A DNA stretch of 64,000 nt from UBA1181 sp045600225. Lineage in GTDB: Bacteria > Bacteroidota > Bacteroidia > Bacteroidales > Paludibacteraceae. The notes beneath the pieces were generated by a model. The model ran no database searches, was not told the origin of the DNA, and saw only the letters and a program-made list of their open reading frames with translations. Shown here piece after piece: positions 34,715 to 43,853 of this stretch. The stretch is from the NCBI GenBank assembly GCA_045600225.1, contig JAZRXL010000069.1, forward strand, positions 1-64,000. Reading direction: 5' to 3'. Each line of letters begins with the position of its first letter. Position 1 is the stretch's first letter. Both the position numbers and the translations under genes were made by a program.

Positions 34715-35395
34715 ATGAAAATTGTATTTAAAGCCCTATTAGCATTGGCTTCTGTATTTTTAGCATATATGTGCTACAGAAGTATTATGAACCCAATTGA
34801 GTTCGAAAGAGAGAAATCAGTAAGAGACAAGGCTGTAATTGCCAGATTGATCGACATCCGTAAGGCACAGATTGCATACAAAGATGCAAAAGGTGTTTAT
34901 GCAGAAGATTTCAAAACTTTGATCACTTTCGTTAAGGAAGGTAGCGTGATGATGGTATCGAAGAAAGGTGAATTGACAGACCAACAATTGGAGAAAGGTT
35001 TGACAGAAGAGATCGCTCTTGCTTTGACAGAGGATCAAGCTGCACAATATGGTATTGAAGATTTCGCAGACTTCAAGGAGAACTTCCGTCGTGATACTTC
35101 ATATGTAAGCGTTTTGAGTTCAGTTTTCGGAAAAGGATATAATGTAGACTCTTTGTCGTTCGTTCCTTATACTAACGGAGAGAAATTTGAGTTGTCGATT
35201 GGTGAGAACGAGACTAAGTCTGGTATCGTTATTCCTTTGTTCGAGGCTAAGACTCCATATAAGGTATATTTGAATGGATTGAACAAGCAAGAGATCATCA
35301 ACCTTACAAAACAAGCAATTGCTCTTGGTAAGTATGAAGGTTTGAAGGTGGGTGATATTGTTAATCCTAACAATAACGCAGGTAACTGGGAGTAA
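34715..35395 (+). CDS. Uncharacterised membrane-anchored protein
   Basis: A 226-residue protein I do not recognise as a named family. It has one N-terminal membrane segment (residues ~5-22, FKALLALASVFLAYMCY) and no lipobox or cleavage site, so it probably is anchored with the body in the periplasm. After it comes AVIARLIDIRKAQIAYKDAKGVYAEDFKTL. This looks like the helix-plus-loop that follows the N-terminal helix in type II pseudopilins (small residues, then Y-x-x-x-x-G-x-Y). A mixed alpha/beta body follows. It is 12 nt upstream of DUF3822 and rsmD and likely co-transcribed. A pilin-like fold is a guess from this pattern. Confidence 0.6.
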   Translation: MKIVFKALLALASVFLAYMCYRSIMNPIEFEREKSVRDKAVIARLIDIRKAQIAYKDAKGVYAEDFKTLITFVKEGSVMMVSKKGELTDQQLEKGLTEEIALALTEDQAAQYGIEDFADFKENFRRDTSYVSVLSSVFGKGYNVDSLSFVPYTNGEKFELSIGENETKSGIVIPLFEAKTPYKVYLNGLNKQEIINLTKQAIALGKYEGLKVGDIVNPNNNAGNWE

Positions 35396-35407
35396 TATCT
35401 TAGGTAT

Positions 35408-36208
35408 ATGATAGAGATTTCAGACCCATCGTTTGATTTATCTCAAACACAATCTTATAAACTATCCATCCGGTTGATTCCGGATGGATTTTGTTTTGCC
35501 ATTTTCGATATAGAAAAAAGGCTGATTCACTATTCATTTCACAAGCATACTGTTCCTGTTGATAATGAGTTCTTGAAAAGAAGTTACGAACAGGTTTTCT
35601 TTTGCTGTGATTCACCTTCCTATACTCTTTTACCTCAATCTATTTTTCAACCAGAGTTGCAGAATGATTATTGGCGCTTGAATTTTGGTGAAACAAACGA
35701 TAAGCTGTTGTATGATAAAGTTAGGTTGACCGATATTGTTAATCTATATAGTTTGGATGAAAATCCAATCTTTCAACAATGCAACAGAATGTTTCCTACA
35801 ATGCAGGTAGTTCATAGACAGAGCATCCATATAAATATGGCTGTGATGAAGAATAAGCAGATGAACAGACCTCAACTCTATCTGCATACGACAGACCATT
35901 CATTCGACGTTTTATATCTCGATAAAGGCAAGGTGATACTTGCTAACTCATTTAGCTTCCATAAAGAAGATGAATTTTTATATTTTGTGTTGAATATCTT
36001 CGATCAACTAAAATTAGACCAGTATCAAACAGAGGTCTTGTTACCAGAGTGTTTTGATGGTGATTTGAAGAATCAACTCTCTCAATATTTGAAGAATATT
36101 ATAACGTATACTCCTCAACAAAAAGAGTTATCGGATACGTTAAACAAGGAAGAGATTGCAAAACAATATACTTTGTTGAATGTTCCTTTCTCTATCTCTA
36201 ATAATTAA
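35408..36208 (+). CDS. DUF3822 family protein
   Basis: A 266-residue cytoplasmic protein matching the Bacteroidota DUF3822 family. The LSIRLIPDGFCFAIFDIE opening, the central LYLHTTDHSFDVLYLDKGKVILANSF and the LLPECFDGDLKNQLSQYLKNI segment suggest a duplicated actin/ASKHA-like fold without an obvious nucleotide site. No function is known. In Bacteroidota I recall it next to rsmD; here it is 11 nt upstream of it. No signal peptide or membrane segment is seen. Confidence 0.75.
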   Translation: MIEISDPSFDLSQTQSYKLSIRLIPDGFCFAIFDIEKRLIHYSFHKHTVPVDNEFLKRSYEQVFFCCDSPSYTLLPQSIFQPELQNDYWRLNFGETNDKLLYDKVRLTDIVNLYSLDENPIFQQCNRMFPTMQVVHRQSIHINMAVMKNKQMNRPQLYLHTTDHSFDVLYLDKGKVILANSFSFHKEDEFLYFVLNIFDQLKLDQYQTEVLLPECFDGDLKNQLSQYLKNIITYTPQQKELSDTLNKEEIAKQYTLLNVPFSISNN

Positions 36209-36219
36209 TAATTTCAGAT

Positions 36220-36750
36220 ATGCGAATCATTAGTGGCGAATTTAAGGGAAGACACTTCTCTCCTCCAAAGAATCTTAAAGCAAGACCTACCACGGATATT
36301 GCGAAAGAGGGATTGTTTGATATCTTGAACAATAGAGTTGATTATGAATCAATCTCCGTACTGGATATGTTTGGTGGAACAGGAAGCATTAGCCTTGAAT
36401 TTGCATCGAGGGGATGCCAACAAATCACACTGATCGAATTAAACAGCATCAATTATTCGTTTATCCGAAAGATTATAGAGGAGCTAAAAATAGAGACGAT
36501 ACATACTTTCAAGGCAGACACTTTTAGATACATCAATTCGTGCAAGGGTACTTTTGATTTGATTTTTGCAGATCCACCATATGCGCATAAAGAATTACCT
36601 AACATTCCTGATTTGATTTTCGAGAAGAATCTGTTGTCAGAAGATGGATTGCTGATCTTGGAACATCCCAAAGAGTTTGATTTTTCCGAGCATCCTCATT
36701 TCATGGAGCATAGATGTTATGGTCATGTAAATTTCAGTTTCTTTCAATAA
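36220..36750 (+). CDS. rsmD: 16S rRNA (guanine(966)-N2)-methyltransferase
   Basis: A 176-residue SAM-dependent Rossmann methyltransferase that modifies G966 in the 30S head. MRIISGEFKGRHFSPP is the typical N-terminus. SVLDMFGGTGSISLEFASRG is motif I. IFADPPYAH holds the DPPY catalytic motif. It is full length. It is followed 12 nt later by folB in the same orientation. Confidence 0.95.
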   Translation: MRIISGEFKGRHFSPPKNLKARPTTDIAKEGLFDILNNRVDYESISVLDMFGGTGSISLEFASRGCQQITLIELNSINYSFIRKIIEELKIETIHTFKADTFRYINSCKGTFDLIFADPPYAHKELPNIPDLIFEKNLLSEDGLLILEHPKEFDFSEHPHFMEHRCYGHVNFSFFQ

Positions 36751-36762
36751 GAACAGGTCTCT

Positions 36763-37119
36763 ATGAATTATTTGGTAATAAACAATATGCGCTTTCATGC
36801 ATTCCATGGAGTTATGTCCAATGAAGGTTTGGTAGGTGGGGAGTATAGTGTATCTTTCAATATAGGATACGATTTTTCGGAGGCATGTTCTACGGATGAT
36901 ATTAGCAAGGCAGTAGACTATGGTCACATCTATGAATTAGTGAAAGAAGAGATGAAAAAACCGAGTCGACTAATCGAACACCTTGCTCAGCGCATTCAAG
37001 ATAGGATTGTTGCAGAGTATCCCGTTATTCTAACAATGGATACTTCAGTGACCAAGTATCGTCCGCCAATAGAGGGAGAGATGGATAGTGCGACAATCAT
37101 ATTGTCTTATGCAAAATAA
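36763..37119 (+). CDS. folB: Dihydroneopterin aldolase
   Basis: A 118-residue enzyme that converts 7,8-dihydroneopterin to 6-hydroxymethyl-dihydropterin and glycolaldehyde in folate synthesis. The T-fold elements are NMRFHAFHGVMSNEGLVGGEYSVSFNI, where the FHG tyrosine-equivalent region and later E are found, then KAVDYGHIYELVKEEM and RLIEHLAQRIQDRI. The Lys in TSVTKYRPPI matches the conserved catalytic lysine. The length is normal. It is the last gene before a hairpin. Confidence 0.93.
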   Translation: MNYLVINNMRFHAFHGVMSNEGLVGGEYSVSFNIGYDFSEACSTDDISKAVDYGHIYELVKEEMKKPSRLIEHLAQRIQDRIVAEYPVILTMDTSVTKYRPPIEGEMDSATIILSYAK

Positions 37120-37133
37120 TGGATAAAATAAAT

Positions 37134-37157
37134 GGGGTTTCGTGTGCAGGAAACCCC
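37134..37157 (+). terminator. Hairpin after folB
   Basis: GGGGTTTC/GAAACCCC, an 8-bp perfect stem with an 8-nt loop, followed by a weak AT-rich tail. Confidence 0.55.
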
Positions 37158-37182
37158 TTAATAAATTATTTGAATATTAGTT

Positions 37183-38667
37183 ATGGCTGAAATGAAGAAT
37201 TTGGCAAAACAAACTGCCATTTATGGAATAAGCAGCATTCTTGGTAAATTTTTGAATTGGTGCTTAGTTCCGTTGTATACATACATACTAACAAGTTCTT
37301 CCGAGTATGGTGTGGTTACAAATTTATATGCTTGGACTGCCCTACTTCTTGTGTTGTTGACCTATGGTATGGAGACAGGCTTCTTCAGATTCATCAACAA
37401 GGGAGAAGATGAACCACAGAAGGTGTATAGTTCTGTTCTTTGTTGCGTAGGGATAACATCTATTCTCTTTGCTATTTTGACTACAATAGGTTCCCAATCG
37501 ATTGCCAATCTCCTTGGGTATCCATCTCATCCAGAGTATATCACTATTATGTGTGTGATTGTTGCGATGGATGCTTTTGGATGTATTCCGTTTGCCTATT
37601 TGAGATATGAAAATAAGGCTGCTCGTTTTGCCATTATTAAACTGATAATGATATTGATAAATATATTCTTCAATATATTCTTCTTGCTTATTTGTCCTAA
37701 GTTGATGGAGCAGTCGCCTTCGTTAGTGGATTGGTTCTATAATCCGGAGTATGGTGTGGGTTATGTTTTTGTTTCCAACCTTTTCTCCACTATTGCGGTG
37801 ACTATAATGCTACTTCCTCAGATCTTGAAAGCCAAGTTGCGAATAGATTGGGATTTATTAAAGAAGATATTAGGTTATTCATTGCCTTTGCTGATTTTGG
37901 GTATAGCAGGTATTATGAACCAAACAGTTGATAAAATTATCTTTCCATATCTGATTGCTGATCGTTTGGAGGCTGAGAGTCAATTGGGAATTTATGGCGC
38001 TTGTTTCAAAGTTGCAATGGTTATGATGGTCTTTACCCAAGCATTTCGATATGCTTACGAACCATTTGTATTTGCTCAAAACAAGGGTGGAGACAAGAAA
38101 AAGGAGTATGCAGATGCTATGAAGTTCTTCATCATCTTCTCTCTTTTGATAATATTGGGAATGGTCTTCTTCCTGGACATACTTAAATACCTTATTCGCA
38201 GCGATTATTGGGAGGGATTGAGAGTGGTTCCTATCATTCTTTTCTCGTATCTTTTCCAAGGTGTCTTTTTCAATCTTTCGTTGTGGTATAAGTTAATAGA
38301 CAAGACCTATTTTGGAGCCATTCTTTCGCTTATCGGTTTATTGATCACATTGTTGGTGAATATTTTTTTCGTTCCAACTTATGGGTATATGGCTTCTGCT
38401 ATGGCTTCGTTATGTTGCTATTTTGTGATTATGCTGATATCTTATTTCTTGGGTCAGAAATACTATACCATCAATTATGATTTAAAATCCATAGCCATCT
38501 ACCTTGTAGTAGCCTTGGCTATGTTGGCTATTCAACATTATTCTCCGTTGGATGGAGTGTTGATGTATGTTCAGAATATCATATTGCTATCCCTATTCGT
38601 CTGTTTGATTGTGAAGAGGGATTTGCCATTGAAGAGCATTCCTGTCGTTGGAAAGTTCTTTCGTTAG
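37183..38667 (+). CDS. Polysaccharide flippase (Wzx/MOP superfamily)
   Basis: A 494-residue inner-membrane protein with about 12-14 hydrophobic segments. KQTAIYGISSILGKFLNWCLVPLYTYIL is the usual first helix pair of MOP-family flippases, and the C-terminal half matches the Polysacc_synt_C layout. Such proteins move undecaprenyl-linked oligosaccharides to the periplasm. In Bacteroidota a conserved stand-alone copy of this kind exists, which may serve lipid or O-glycan translocation. It ends with a 4-bp tail-to-tail overlap with tcdA (38664-38667). The cargo is not known from sequence. Confidence 0.85.
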   Translation: MAEMKNLAKQTAIYGISSILGKFLNWCLVPLYTYILTSSSEYGVVTNLYAWTALLLVLLTYGMETGFFRFINKGEDEPQKVYSSVLCCVGITSILFAILTTIGSQSIANLLGYPSHPEYITIMCVIVAMDAFGCIPFAYLRYENKAARFAIIKLIMILINIFFNIFFLLICPKLMEQSPSLVDWFYNPEYGVGYVFVSNLFSTIAVTIMLLPQILKAKLRIDWDLLKKILGYSLPLLILGIAGIMNQTVDKIIFPYLIADRLEAESQLGIYGACFKVAMVMMVFTQAFRYAYEPFVFAQNKGGDKKKEYADAMKFFIIFSLLIILGMVFFLDILKYLIRSDYWEGLRVVPIILFSYLFQGVFFNLSLWYKLIDKTYFGAILSLIGLLITLLVNIFFVPTYGYMASAMASLCCYFVIMLISYFLGQKYYTINYDLKSIAIYLVVALAMLAIQHYSPLDGVLMYVQNIILLSLFVCLIVKRDLPLKSIPVVGKFFR

Positions 38668-39383
38668 ATTTCCTTGCATAGGTCGTTGATGACCTTGCAG
38701 GCAATATAGTTTCCGAAGGTGGCTGGCATATAGGAGATAGTTCCAGTTGTGGAGACTTTGTTTTGTTCGTTGTTGATGAGTAATATTGCGTTCTCATCAG
38801 CAAGTTCAGAACTGAATACGCAGGGAAATCCTTTTTTGATACCTAATTTAGATAATCTTTTTCGAACCGCTTTGGCAAGCGCGCAGTTGTAAGATTTGGA
38901 TATGTCTGCTAATTTGATTTGTGTAATATCTTTTTTGGCACCTGCACCCATAGAAGAGATAATGGATATGTGTCTCTCCAAGGCCGATTGGATAAGAAAG
39001 ACCTTTGGGCTTAAAGTGTCAATTGCATCGACAATATAATCGTAGTGAGCTTCATCTAAAATCTCATAGGTTCGTTCATCTTTCAGAAACTCGGTATGGA
39101 TTGTGATATTTAAATCCGGATTGATATCTGTGAGTCGTTGTTTTAGAATCTCTGTTTTTGCTTTTCCTATTGTAGAATGAAGGGCTACCAACTGTCTGTT
39201 TATGTTACTCTCGTTGACAGTGTCGGCATCAACTAACGTTATGTTTCCAACCCCCGCGCGAACAATCATCTCGGCAGCGAATGCTCCTACACCACCCACG
39301 CCTACAACCAGGACGTGTTTATGGGATAAATTCTCCAATGTTTTTTCTCCCAGCAGAAGCATAGTTCTCTCTTTCCAACTCAT
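38664..39383 (-). CDS. tcdA: tRNA threonylcarbamoyladenosine dehydratase TcdA
   Basis: A 239-residue E1-like (ThiF/HesA) protein that cyclises t6A37 to ct6A in ANN-decoding tRNAs using ATP. RTMLLLGEKTLENLSHKHVLVVGVGGVGAFAAEMIVRAGVG holds the ATP-binding GxGGVG loop. DADTVNESNINRQLVA holds the D/N/R active-site residues (NxNRQ). YIVDAIDTLSPKVFL is the crossover strand. GFPCVFSSE near residue 190 provides the Cys typical of TcdA. It lacks the extra C-terminal domains of ThiF or MoeB. It has its own promoter (39437-39444). Confidence 0.93.
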   Translation of the reverse strand: MSWKERTMLLLGEKTLENLSHKHVLVVGVGGVGAFAAEMIVRAGVGNITLVDADTVNESNINRQLVALHSTIGKAKTEILKQRLTDINPDLNITIHTEFLKDERTYEILDEAHYDYIVDAIDTLSPKVFLIQSALERHISIISSMGAGAKKDITQIKLADISKSYNCALAKAVRKRLSKLGIKKGFPCVFSSELADENAILLINNEQNKVSTTGTISYMPATFGNYIACKVINDLCKEI

Positions 39384-39436
39384 AACAAATCGATTATATT
39401 TTGTTGAATGACAACATCAATCCTTAATTTTGGTTG

Positions 39437-39444
39437 CAAAGATA
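39437..39444 (-). promoter_or_regulatory. -7 promoter element of tcdA
   Basis: On the minus strand TATCTTTG matches TAnnTTTG. The leader would be about 50 nt. Confidence 0.5.
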
Positions 39445-39485
39445 ATTATAAAACCAATCTCGCGTAAAAAATAAAAATCATTTAT

Positions 39486-39493
39486 TAACTTTG
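39486..39493 (+). promoter_or_regulatory. -7 promoter element of the dut operon
   Basis: TAACTTTG matches TAnnTTTG, 20 nt before the dut ATG. Confidence 0.55.
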
Positions 39494-39513
39494 TACCTTA
39501 CAATGAAGTTTTT

Positions 39514-39948
39514 ATGGAAGTAAGGATAATTAATAAGTCGAAGCACGCGTTGCCAAGTTATGCAACAGCACAATCTGCTGGTATGGATTTGCGTGCGAAT
39601 ATAGATGCACCGTTAGAGTTGAAACCATTGCAGCGAGTAATGGTACCAACGGGTATTTTCATTGCATTACCAGAGGGATATGAAGCACAGATCAGACCTC
39701 GTAGCGGTTTGGCTGCTAAACATGGTATTACAGTGTTGAATACACCTGGAACTATCGATGCAGACTATCGTGGTGAGATTAAGGTGATTCTTGTTAACCT
39801 TTCTAATGATACCTTTGTCATTGAGGATGGAGAACGCGTTTGTCAGATGGTTATTGCCCGTCACGAACAAGTGACTTGGAGTGAGGTGGAAGTATTGGAT
39901 GACACTGAGCGTGGTGACGGAGGTTTTGGTCACACAGGTAAAAAATAA
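39514..39948 (+). CDS. dut: dUTP diphosphatase
   Basis: A 144-residue homotrimeric dUTPase. All five motifs are present: AGMDLRAN (I), RPRSGLAAKHGITV (II), GTIDADYRGEI (III), RVCQMVIARHE (IV) and RGDGGFGHTGK (V, the C-terminal lid). It makes dUMP and keeps uracil out of DNA. It is the first gene of a seven-gene unit extending to 47024. Pairing with a TPR protein, DUF4292 and a LytM-type protein is recurrent in Bacteroidota as I recall. Confidence 0.97.
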   Translation: MEVRIINKSKHALPSYATAQSAGMDLRANIDAPLELKPLQRVMVPTGIFIALPEGYEAQIRPRSGLAAKHGITVLNTPGTIDADYRGEIKVILVNLSNDTFVIEDGERVCQMVIARHEQVTWSEVEVLDDTERGDGGFGHTGKK

Positions 39949-39953
39949 TTAGT

Positions 39954-41732
39954 TTGAGCAGAAAAACTCATAGGAGTATTGCTATTTGGGGACTCGTCTT
40001 TATGATGTTCTCAGCTCTTCCTGTGTCTGCCAAGAAAGCAAAGGTTGCATCAGTAACCGAACCAACTCCAAAGGAGGAATATGTCTTAACAGACAAAGAG
40101 CAGTTCAAATTCAAATACTTCTATTTGGAGGCTCTTCGCAATCGTGAAGCAGGAGATTTAGCTTCTGCTTCAGATAATCTATATCGTTGCCACTTGATCA
40201 ATCCTAAAAGTGCAGTTGTCTTTTTTGAATTGGCAGTGATTAGTTCCATGCAGCAGATGTATAATTCTGCAATGTCGTATGCACAACGCGCTGTAGCACT
40301 CAACCCATCGAATGTTAGGTATAAACGTGCCCTTGCAGAGTTAGTGGCTAGAAACGATAATTACAATCTAGCCATTGAGATGTATAACGAATTACTACAG
40401 ATCGACTCCGAACATAGTGAGGCTTACTACCCTCAGTTGGCCAGTCTTTATTCAATCACCAAACAATACGACAAAGCTTGTGAGGCTTTGGATGAATATG
40501 CTAAACTGACTGAGCTATCATCTGCAATTGTTGAAGAGAAGTTCAAATTGTACTTAAAGGCAGGTGATAAAAAGAAAGCATTCCAACAGGTGGATGAGTT
40601 GATTAATCAGTATCCTGAGGATTATAGTTATGTTTCATACAAGGCAGAGTTGTATTATGCTTTGTCAGATTCTGTTTCTGCAAATAAAACTTTTCAAAAT
40701 GCATTTAAGAGGAAACCCAATGATCCGAATTTGCAGTATGTATATGCTCAATATCTGAACAAGTTAGGAAGGGATGAAGAGGCGCTTTCTTACTACAAGA
40801 AGATTATCGACAATCCGGCTTCTACTTACGATCTTCGCTCTGGTGCTATTTTGACTATAGCGATGGATTCTTCTGTGGTGGTTCCCGACTCCATCTTCAC
40901 TAAGTTTGTTGATGATTATCCGAAAGAGTATATCCCATATCTTTGTCATGGTATGCAGATGTATGTTAAGAAGGATACTTTGTGTTATGATAAGTTCAAG
41001 CAATCTTTAGCTATTAATCCGGCACAAGAGGAGGTTTGGAACCTTTTGATTGGTTACTATGAAAGCACATCACAGCCAGACAGTTTGATACAGGCTTGTG
41101 AATCTGCGTTGAAGAGTTATCCTCAGAATGTTCGTTTCCGTTGTTCATATGGCTCAGGTCTGCATCAGTTGAAGAGGGATAGTCTGGCAATTAGTCAGTG
41201 GGAGCAAGCAATCTCATTGTCGTTGAAACAAGCCAATCCTGTTACGGCTTCTGCTATTGCGGGACTTATAGGTGATTGTTACCAAGAGTTGGGAAATACA
41301 GAGAAATCGTATGTTGCTTATGATTCAGCTTTGGTTTATGATAAATCCAATGTTTTGGTTCTAAATAATTATGCCTACTATTTAAGTTGCGAGAATCGTG
41401 ATTTAGAGAGAGCGGAGAGAATGAGTGGTAGAGCTGTTAAGTCAGATCCAAATAATTTTGTATTTTTGGATACGTATGCTTGGATTTGTTTTAAATTAGG
41501 TGAATATACAATGGCTAGTTTGTATATTGAACAAGCATATAATCATGGTGGTGGAGAGGTATCGGAGTTGTTAGAACACTATGGAGACATTATGTATAAG
41601 ACTGGTGAGCCGAAAGAGCGTTATTTGTCGATGTGGAAAAAAGCTTTGGAACTTATAGAGAAGAACAAGGAAGAATATAAAGGCATAGAAAAACTGAAAT
41701 TAAAAGTGAAAACAGAGTCTTATGTTGAATAG
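39954..41732 (+). CDS. Exported tetratricopeptide repeat protein
   Basis: A 592-residue protein with a signal peptide (GLVFMMFSALPVSA, cut near residue 26) followed by about ten TPR units over residues 45-575 (for example AVVFFELAVISSMQQMYNSAMSYAQRAVALNPSN). The start is a TTG at 39954, 5 nt after the dut stop. The next ATG codons (residues 17-18) would delete most of the signal sequence, so the TTG is favoured. It overlaps the DUF4292 gene by 11 bp. TPR arrays bind protein partners. The neighbours, a lipoprotein and an EnvC-like protein, suggest an envelope-assembly role. That is inference. Confidence 0.8.
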   Translation: MSRKTHRSIAIWGLVFMMFSALPVSAKKAKVASVTEPTPKEEYVLTDKEQFKFKYFYLEALRNREAGDLASASDNLYRCHLINPKSAVVFFELAVISSMQQMYNSAMSYAQRAVALNPSNVRYKRALAELVARNDNYNLAIEMYNELLQIDSEHSEAYYPQLASLYSITKQYDKACEALDEYAKLTELSSAIVEEKFKLYLKAGDKKKAFQQVDELINQYPEDYSYVSYKAELYYALSDSVSANKTFQNAFKRKPNDPNLQYVYAQYLNKLGRDEEALSYYKKIIDNPASTYDLRSGAILTIAMDSSVVVPDSIFTKFVDDYPKEYIPYLCHGMQMYVKKDTLCYDKFKQSLAINPAQEEVWNLLIGYYESTSQPDSLIQACESALKSYPQNVRFRCSYGSGLHQLKRDSLAISQWEQAISLSLKQANPVTASAIAGLIGDCYQELGNTEKSYVAYDSALVYDKSNVLVLNNYAYYLSCENRDLERAERMSGRAVKSDPNNFVFLDTYAWICFKLGEYTMASLYIEQAYNHGGGEVSELLEHYGDIMYKTGEPKERYLSMWKKALELIEKNKEEYKGIEKLKLKVKTESYVE

Positions 41733-42525
41733 AATTTATAGATATTTTATTTTCCTTTGTGTTTCAGTGTGCTTAGTGTTCACTTCATGTAAGACAAAAG
41801 AGAAGACGGTTGTAGTTGATCAGAATGTTGAATCATTCGATGTTTCTTATCAGACATTGAGTCTAAAAACAGCTCTCTCTTTTTCGATGAGGGGAAGGTC
41901 TCTATTCACAACCAATGCTCAGGTTCGAATCAAGAAGGATAGTATCATACAGATTTCTGTTCAACCGTTGGCGGGAGTTGAGGTGATGCGTGCCTTTTTC
42001 TCTACAGAAGGCATGATGGTAGTTGATCGCATCAACAAGAGATACGCTACAATGAGCTATAAGGAGTTGCAAGACAAATACTCTGTGAATTTGAATTATC
42101 ACTCTTTGCAGTCAGTGTTTTTTGATGTACCATTCGCTTATGAGAGCGATAAGGTGGCTAAGAAGTTTGATTTCAGCATCTCGCAATTAGAAGGCGGTCG
42201 CAATTTTATGCAACGTGCATATAAGGAGATTTCACAGGAGTTTGTAACCGATTCGATTTATCTGGTTCAATCAGGGACTATATTGAGTGGATCCTCATCT
42301 GTAAGATGGAGTTGCATGGATTTCTCAGGCTCTGTTGGCGATAGACGATATCCTGTGAAGATGCAGTTTACCCTTCAGACAGGGGGAAATGCGACAGTAC
42401 CTTCGTGTGTGTTGGAGTTTGCGCACAAGAAGATAGATGCAGGAATACAGATGAATTTCTCTTATACTGTTCCAGAGAATTATGTGAAACTCTCTTTAGA
42501 GGAGATGATTAAAATGTATTTATGA
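41722..42525 (+). CDS. DUF4292 family lipoprotein
   Basis: A 267-residue lipoprotein. MLNRIYRYFIFLCVSVCLVFTSC shows a lipobox ending at C23. The body matches DUF4292 (RSLFTTNAQVRIKKDSIIQISVQPLAGVEVMRAFFSTEGMMVVDRINKRYATMSY). This pattern of long beta strands with a central 'V(D/N)R..K.Y' resembles the LolA/LolB half-barrel, so a lipid-carrier fold is plausible. It overlaps the TPR gene by 11 bp and the EnvC-like gene by 4 bp (ATGA). The C-terminus is a compact strand region with TVPENYVKLSLEEMIKMYL. The function is unknown. Confidence 0.75.
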   Translation: MLNRIYRYFIFLCVSVCLVFTSCKTKEKTVVVDQNVESFDVSYQTLSLKTALSFSMRGRSLFTTNAQVRIKKDSIIQISVQPLAGVEVMRAFFSTEGMMVVDRINKRYATMSYKELQDKYSVNLNYHSLQSVFFDVPFAYESDKVAKKFDFSISQLEGGRNFMQRAYKEISQEFVTDSIYLVQSGTILSGSSSVRWSCMDFSGSVGDRRYPVKMQFTLQTGGNATVPSCVLEFAHKKIDAGIQMNFSYTVPENYVKLSLEEMIKMYL

Positions 42526-43832
42526 GGTTGTTGAGGTATACATTGATCTTTCTGTTCACTTTGGGAATATCCTTGGTCGGAGTTTCTGAAGGAGGTGATT
42601 TGTATGCCCAAACAAAAAAGACAACTACCAAGAAACAGGATATCAAGAGCCTGAAGAAAGAACAGTCCCAATTAAAAAATCAGATCACTAAGACAGACAA
42701 ACAACTATCGGATACCCGAAAGAGTGCGAAGCAGTCTTTGCAGGAGTTGGAGCATATAAATAACGACATTGAGTATCGAGATATGATGATTCGTCGTAGA
42801 TCGAATGAGATAAGTCAGATCAATGAACAGATAGACTCACTTACTCGTAGTGTCTCATCTCTTTCAAAGCAGTACGATGGAATGAGAAAGAAATATGCAG
42901 ACATGATCTATTATGCCTATATGACCAAGAGTCAACAAGATAAATTGTTGTATGTCTTATCCAGCAATAATTTTCAAGAGGGATATAGACGATTTCAATA
43001 TCTGACCAGTTTGGCAGAGATGCGCAAGGAGCAGTCTGTGGCATTGTCCAATACGAGGAAGGATATTCAGAGTAGAAGGGATAAGATGAGTGAGCTCAAG
43101 TCTAAGACGGAGGAACTTTTGAAGAAGCAAGAGCAGGAAAAAGAGTACGCATTGTTACAGAAGGAGAAAAAGAGTAAGTTGGTAGAGTCACTCCGTTCCC
43201 GTGAAGCTGAATTGAAGCAGGTGTTGAGAGACCAACAGAAAGCAGCTGATAACCTCAATAGAAAAATTCAAGATGAGATTGCCAGACAAGCGGCTGCAGC
43301 GGCAAAGAAGCAACAGCAGAAGACACAAACTAAAACAACTACCACCCAAAATAAGACACAAAAACCAGTGGCTACCACTACATCCAATTACGTGATGTCT
43401 GCAGAAGAGAAGGTGATTGCTGGTGGATTTGCTAAAAACAAAGGCTTGTTAATGTGGCCAGTCAAAGGAAATATAACGGGTCGTTTTGGTACTCAACCAC
43501 ATCCTGTGTTGAAAGATGTGACAGTGAACAACAAAGGTGTTTATATAACAGCTGCTCCTGGTTCTAAAGCGTTGGCTGTATATGATGGCGTGGTGTCGCA
43601 ATGTTTCTCCGTGCCAGGAGGAAATAATGCGGTGATTGTTCGTCATGGAAAGTATTTGACTGTATATGCTAACCTAACACAGATTTATGTGAAAAATGGA
43701 GATAAGGTTACAAGAAGTACTCCTATCGGTAAGATATATCAAGAATCAGATAATAATAACAGGACCACATTGTTTTTTCAAGTATGGGAAGAGAAGACCC
43801 TTTTGAATCCTCAGTTGTGGCTTCATAAATAA
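42522..43832 (+). CDS. EnvC-like murein hydrolase activator with a degenerate LytM domain
   Basis: A 436-residue exported protein. A signal peptide (LLRYTLIFLFTLGISLVGVSEG) is followed by a long coiled coil (about 30-260, rich in Lys, Glu, Gln). A Thr/Lys/Gln linker leads to a C-terminal LytM/M23 domain (about 320-436). In active M23 enzymes the metal ligands are H, D, H, H. Here the matching places read NNKGVYIT (no His or Asp), YANL (Asn for His) and TTLFFQVW (no HLHF). All the zinc ligands seem to be lost, as in E. coli EnvC and NlpD. It therefore probably activates an amidase rather than cutting peptidoglycan itself. No amidase gene is in the window. Confidence 0.85.
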   Translation: MRLLRYTLIFLFTLGISLVGVSEGGDLYAQTKKTTTKKQDIKSLKKEQSQLKNQITKTDKQLSDTRKSAKQSLQELEHINNDIEYRDMMIRRRSNEISQINEQIDSLTRSVSSLSKQYDGMRKKYADMIYYAYMTKSQQDKLLYVLSSNNFQEGYRRFQYLTSLAEMRKEQSVALSNTRKDIQSRRDKMSELKSKTEELLKKQEQEKEYALLQKEKKSKLVESLRSREAELKQVLRDQQKAADNLNRKIQDEIARQAAAAAKKQQQKTQTKTTTTQNKTQKPVATTTSNYVMSAEEKVIAGGFAKNKGLLMWPVKGNITGRFGTQPHPVLKDVTVNNKGVYITAAPGSKALAVYDGVVSQCFSVPGGNNAVIVRHGKYLTVYANLTQIYVKNGDKVTRSTPIGKIYQESDNNNRTTLFFQVWEEKTLLNPQLWLHK

Positions 43833-43853
43833 GAATAATAAAAAGTGTAAGAT

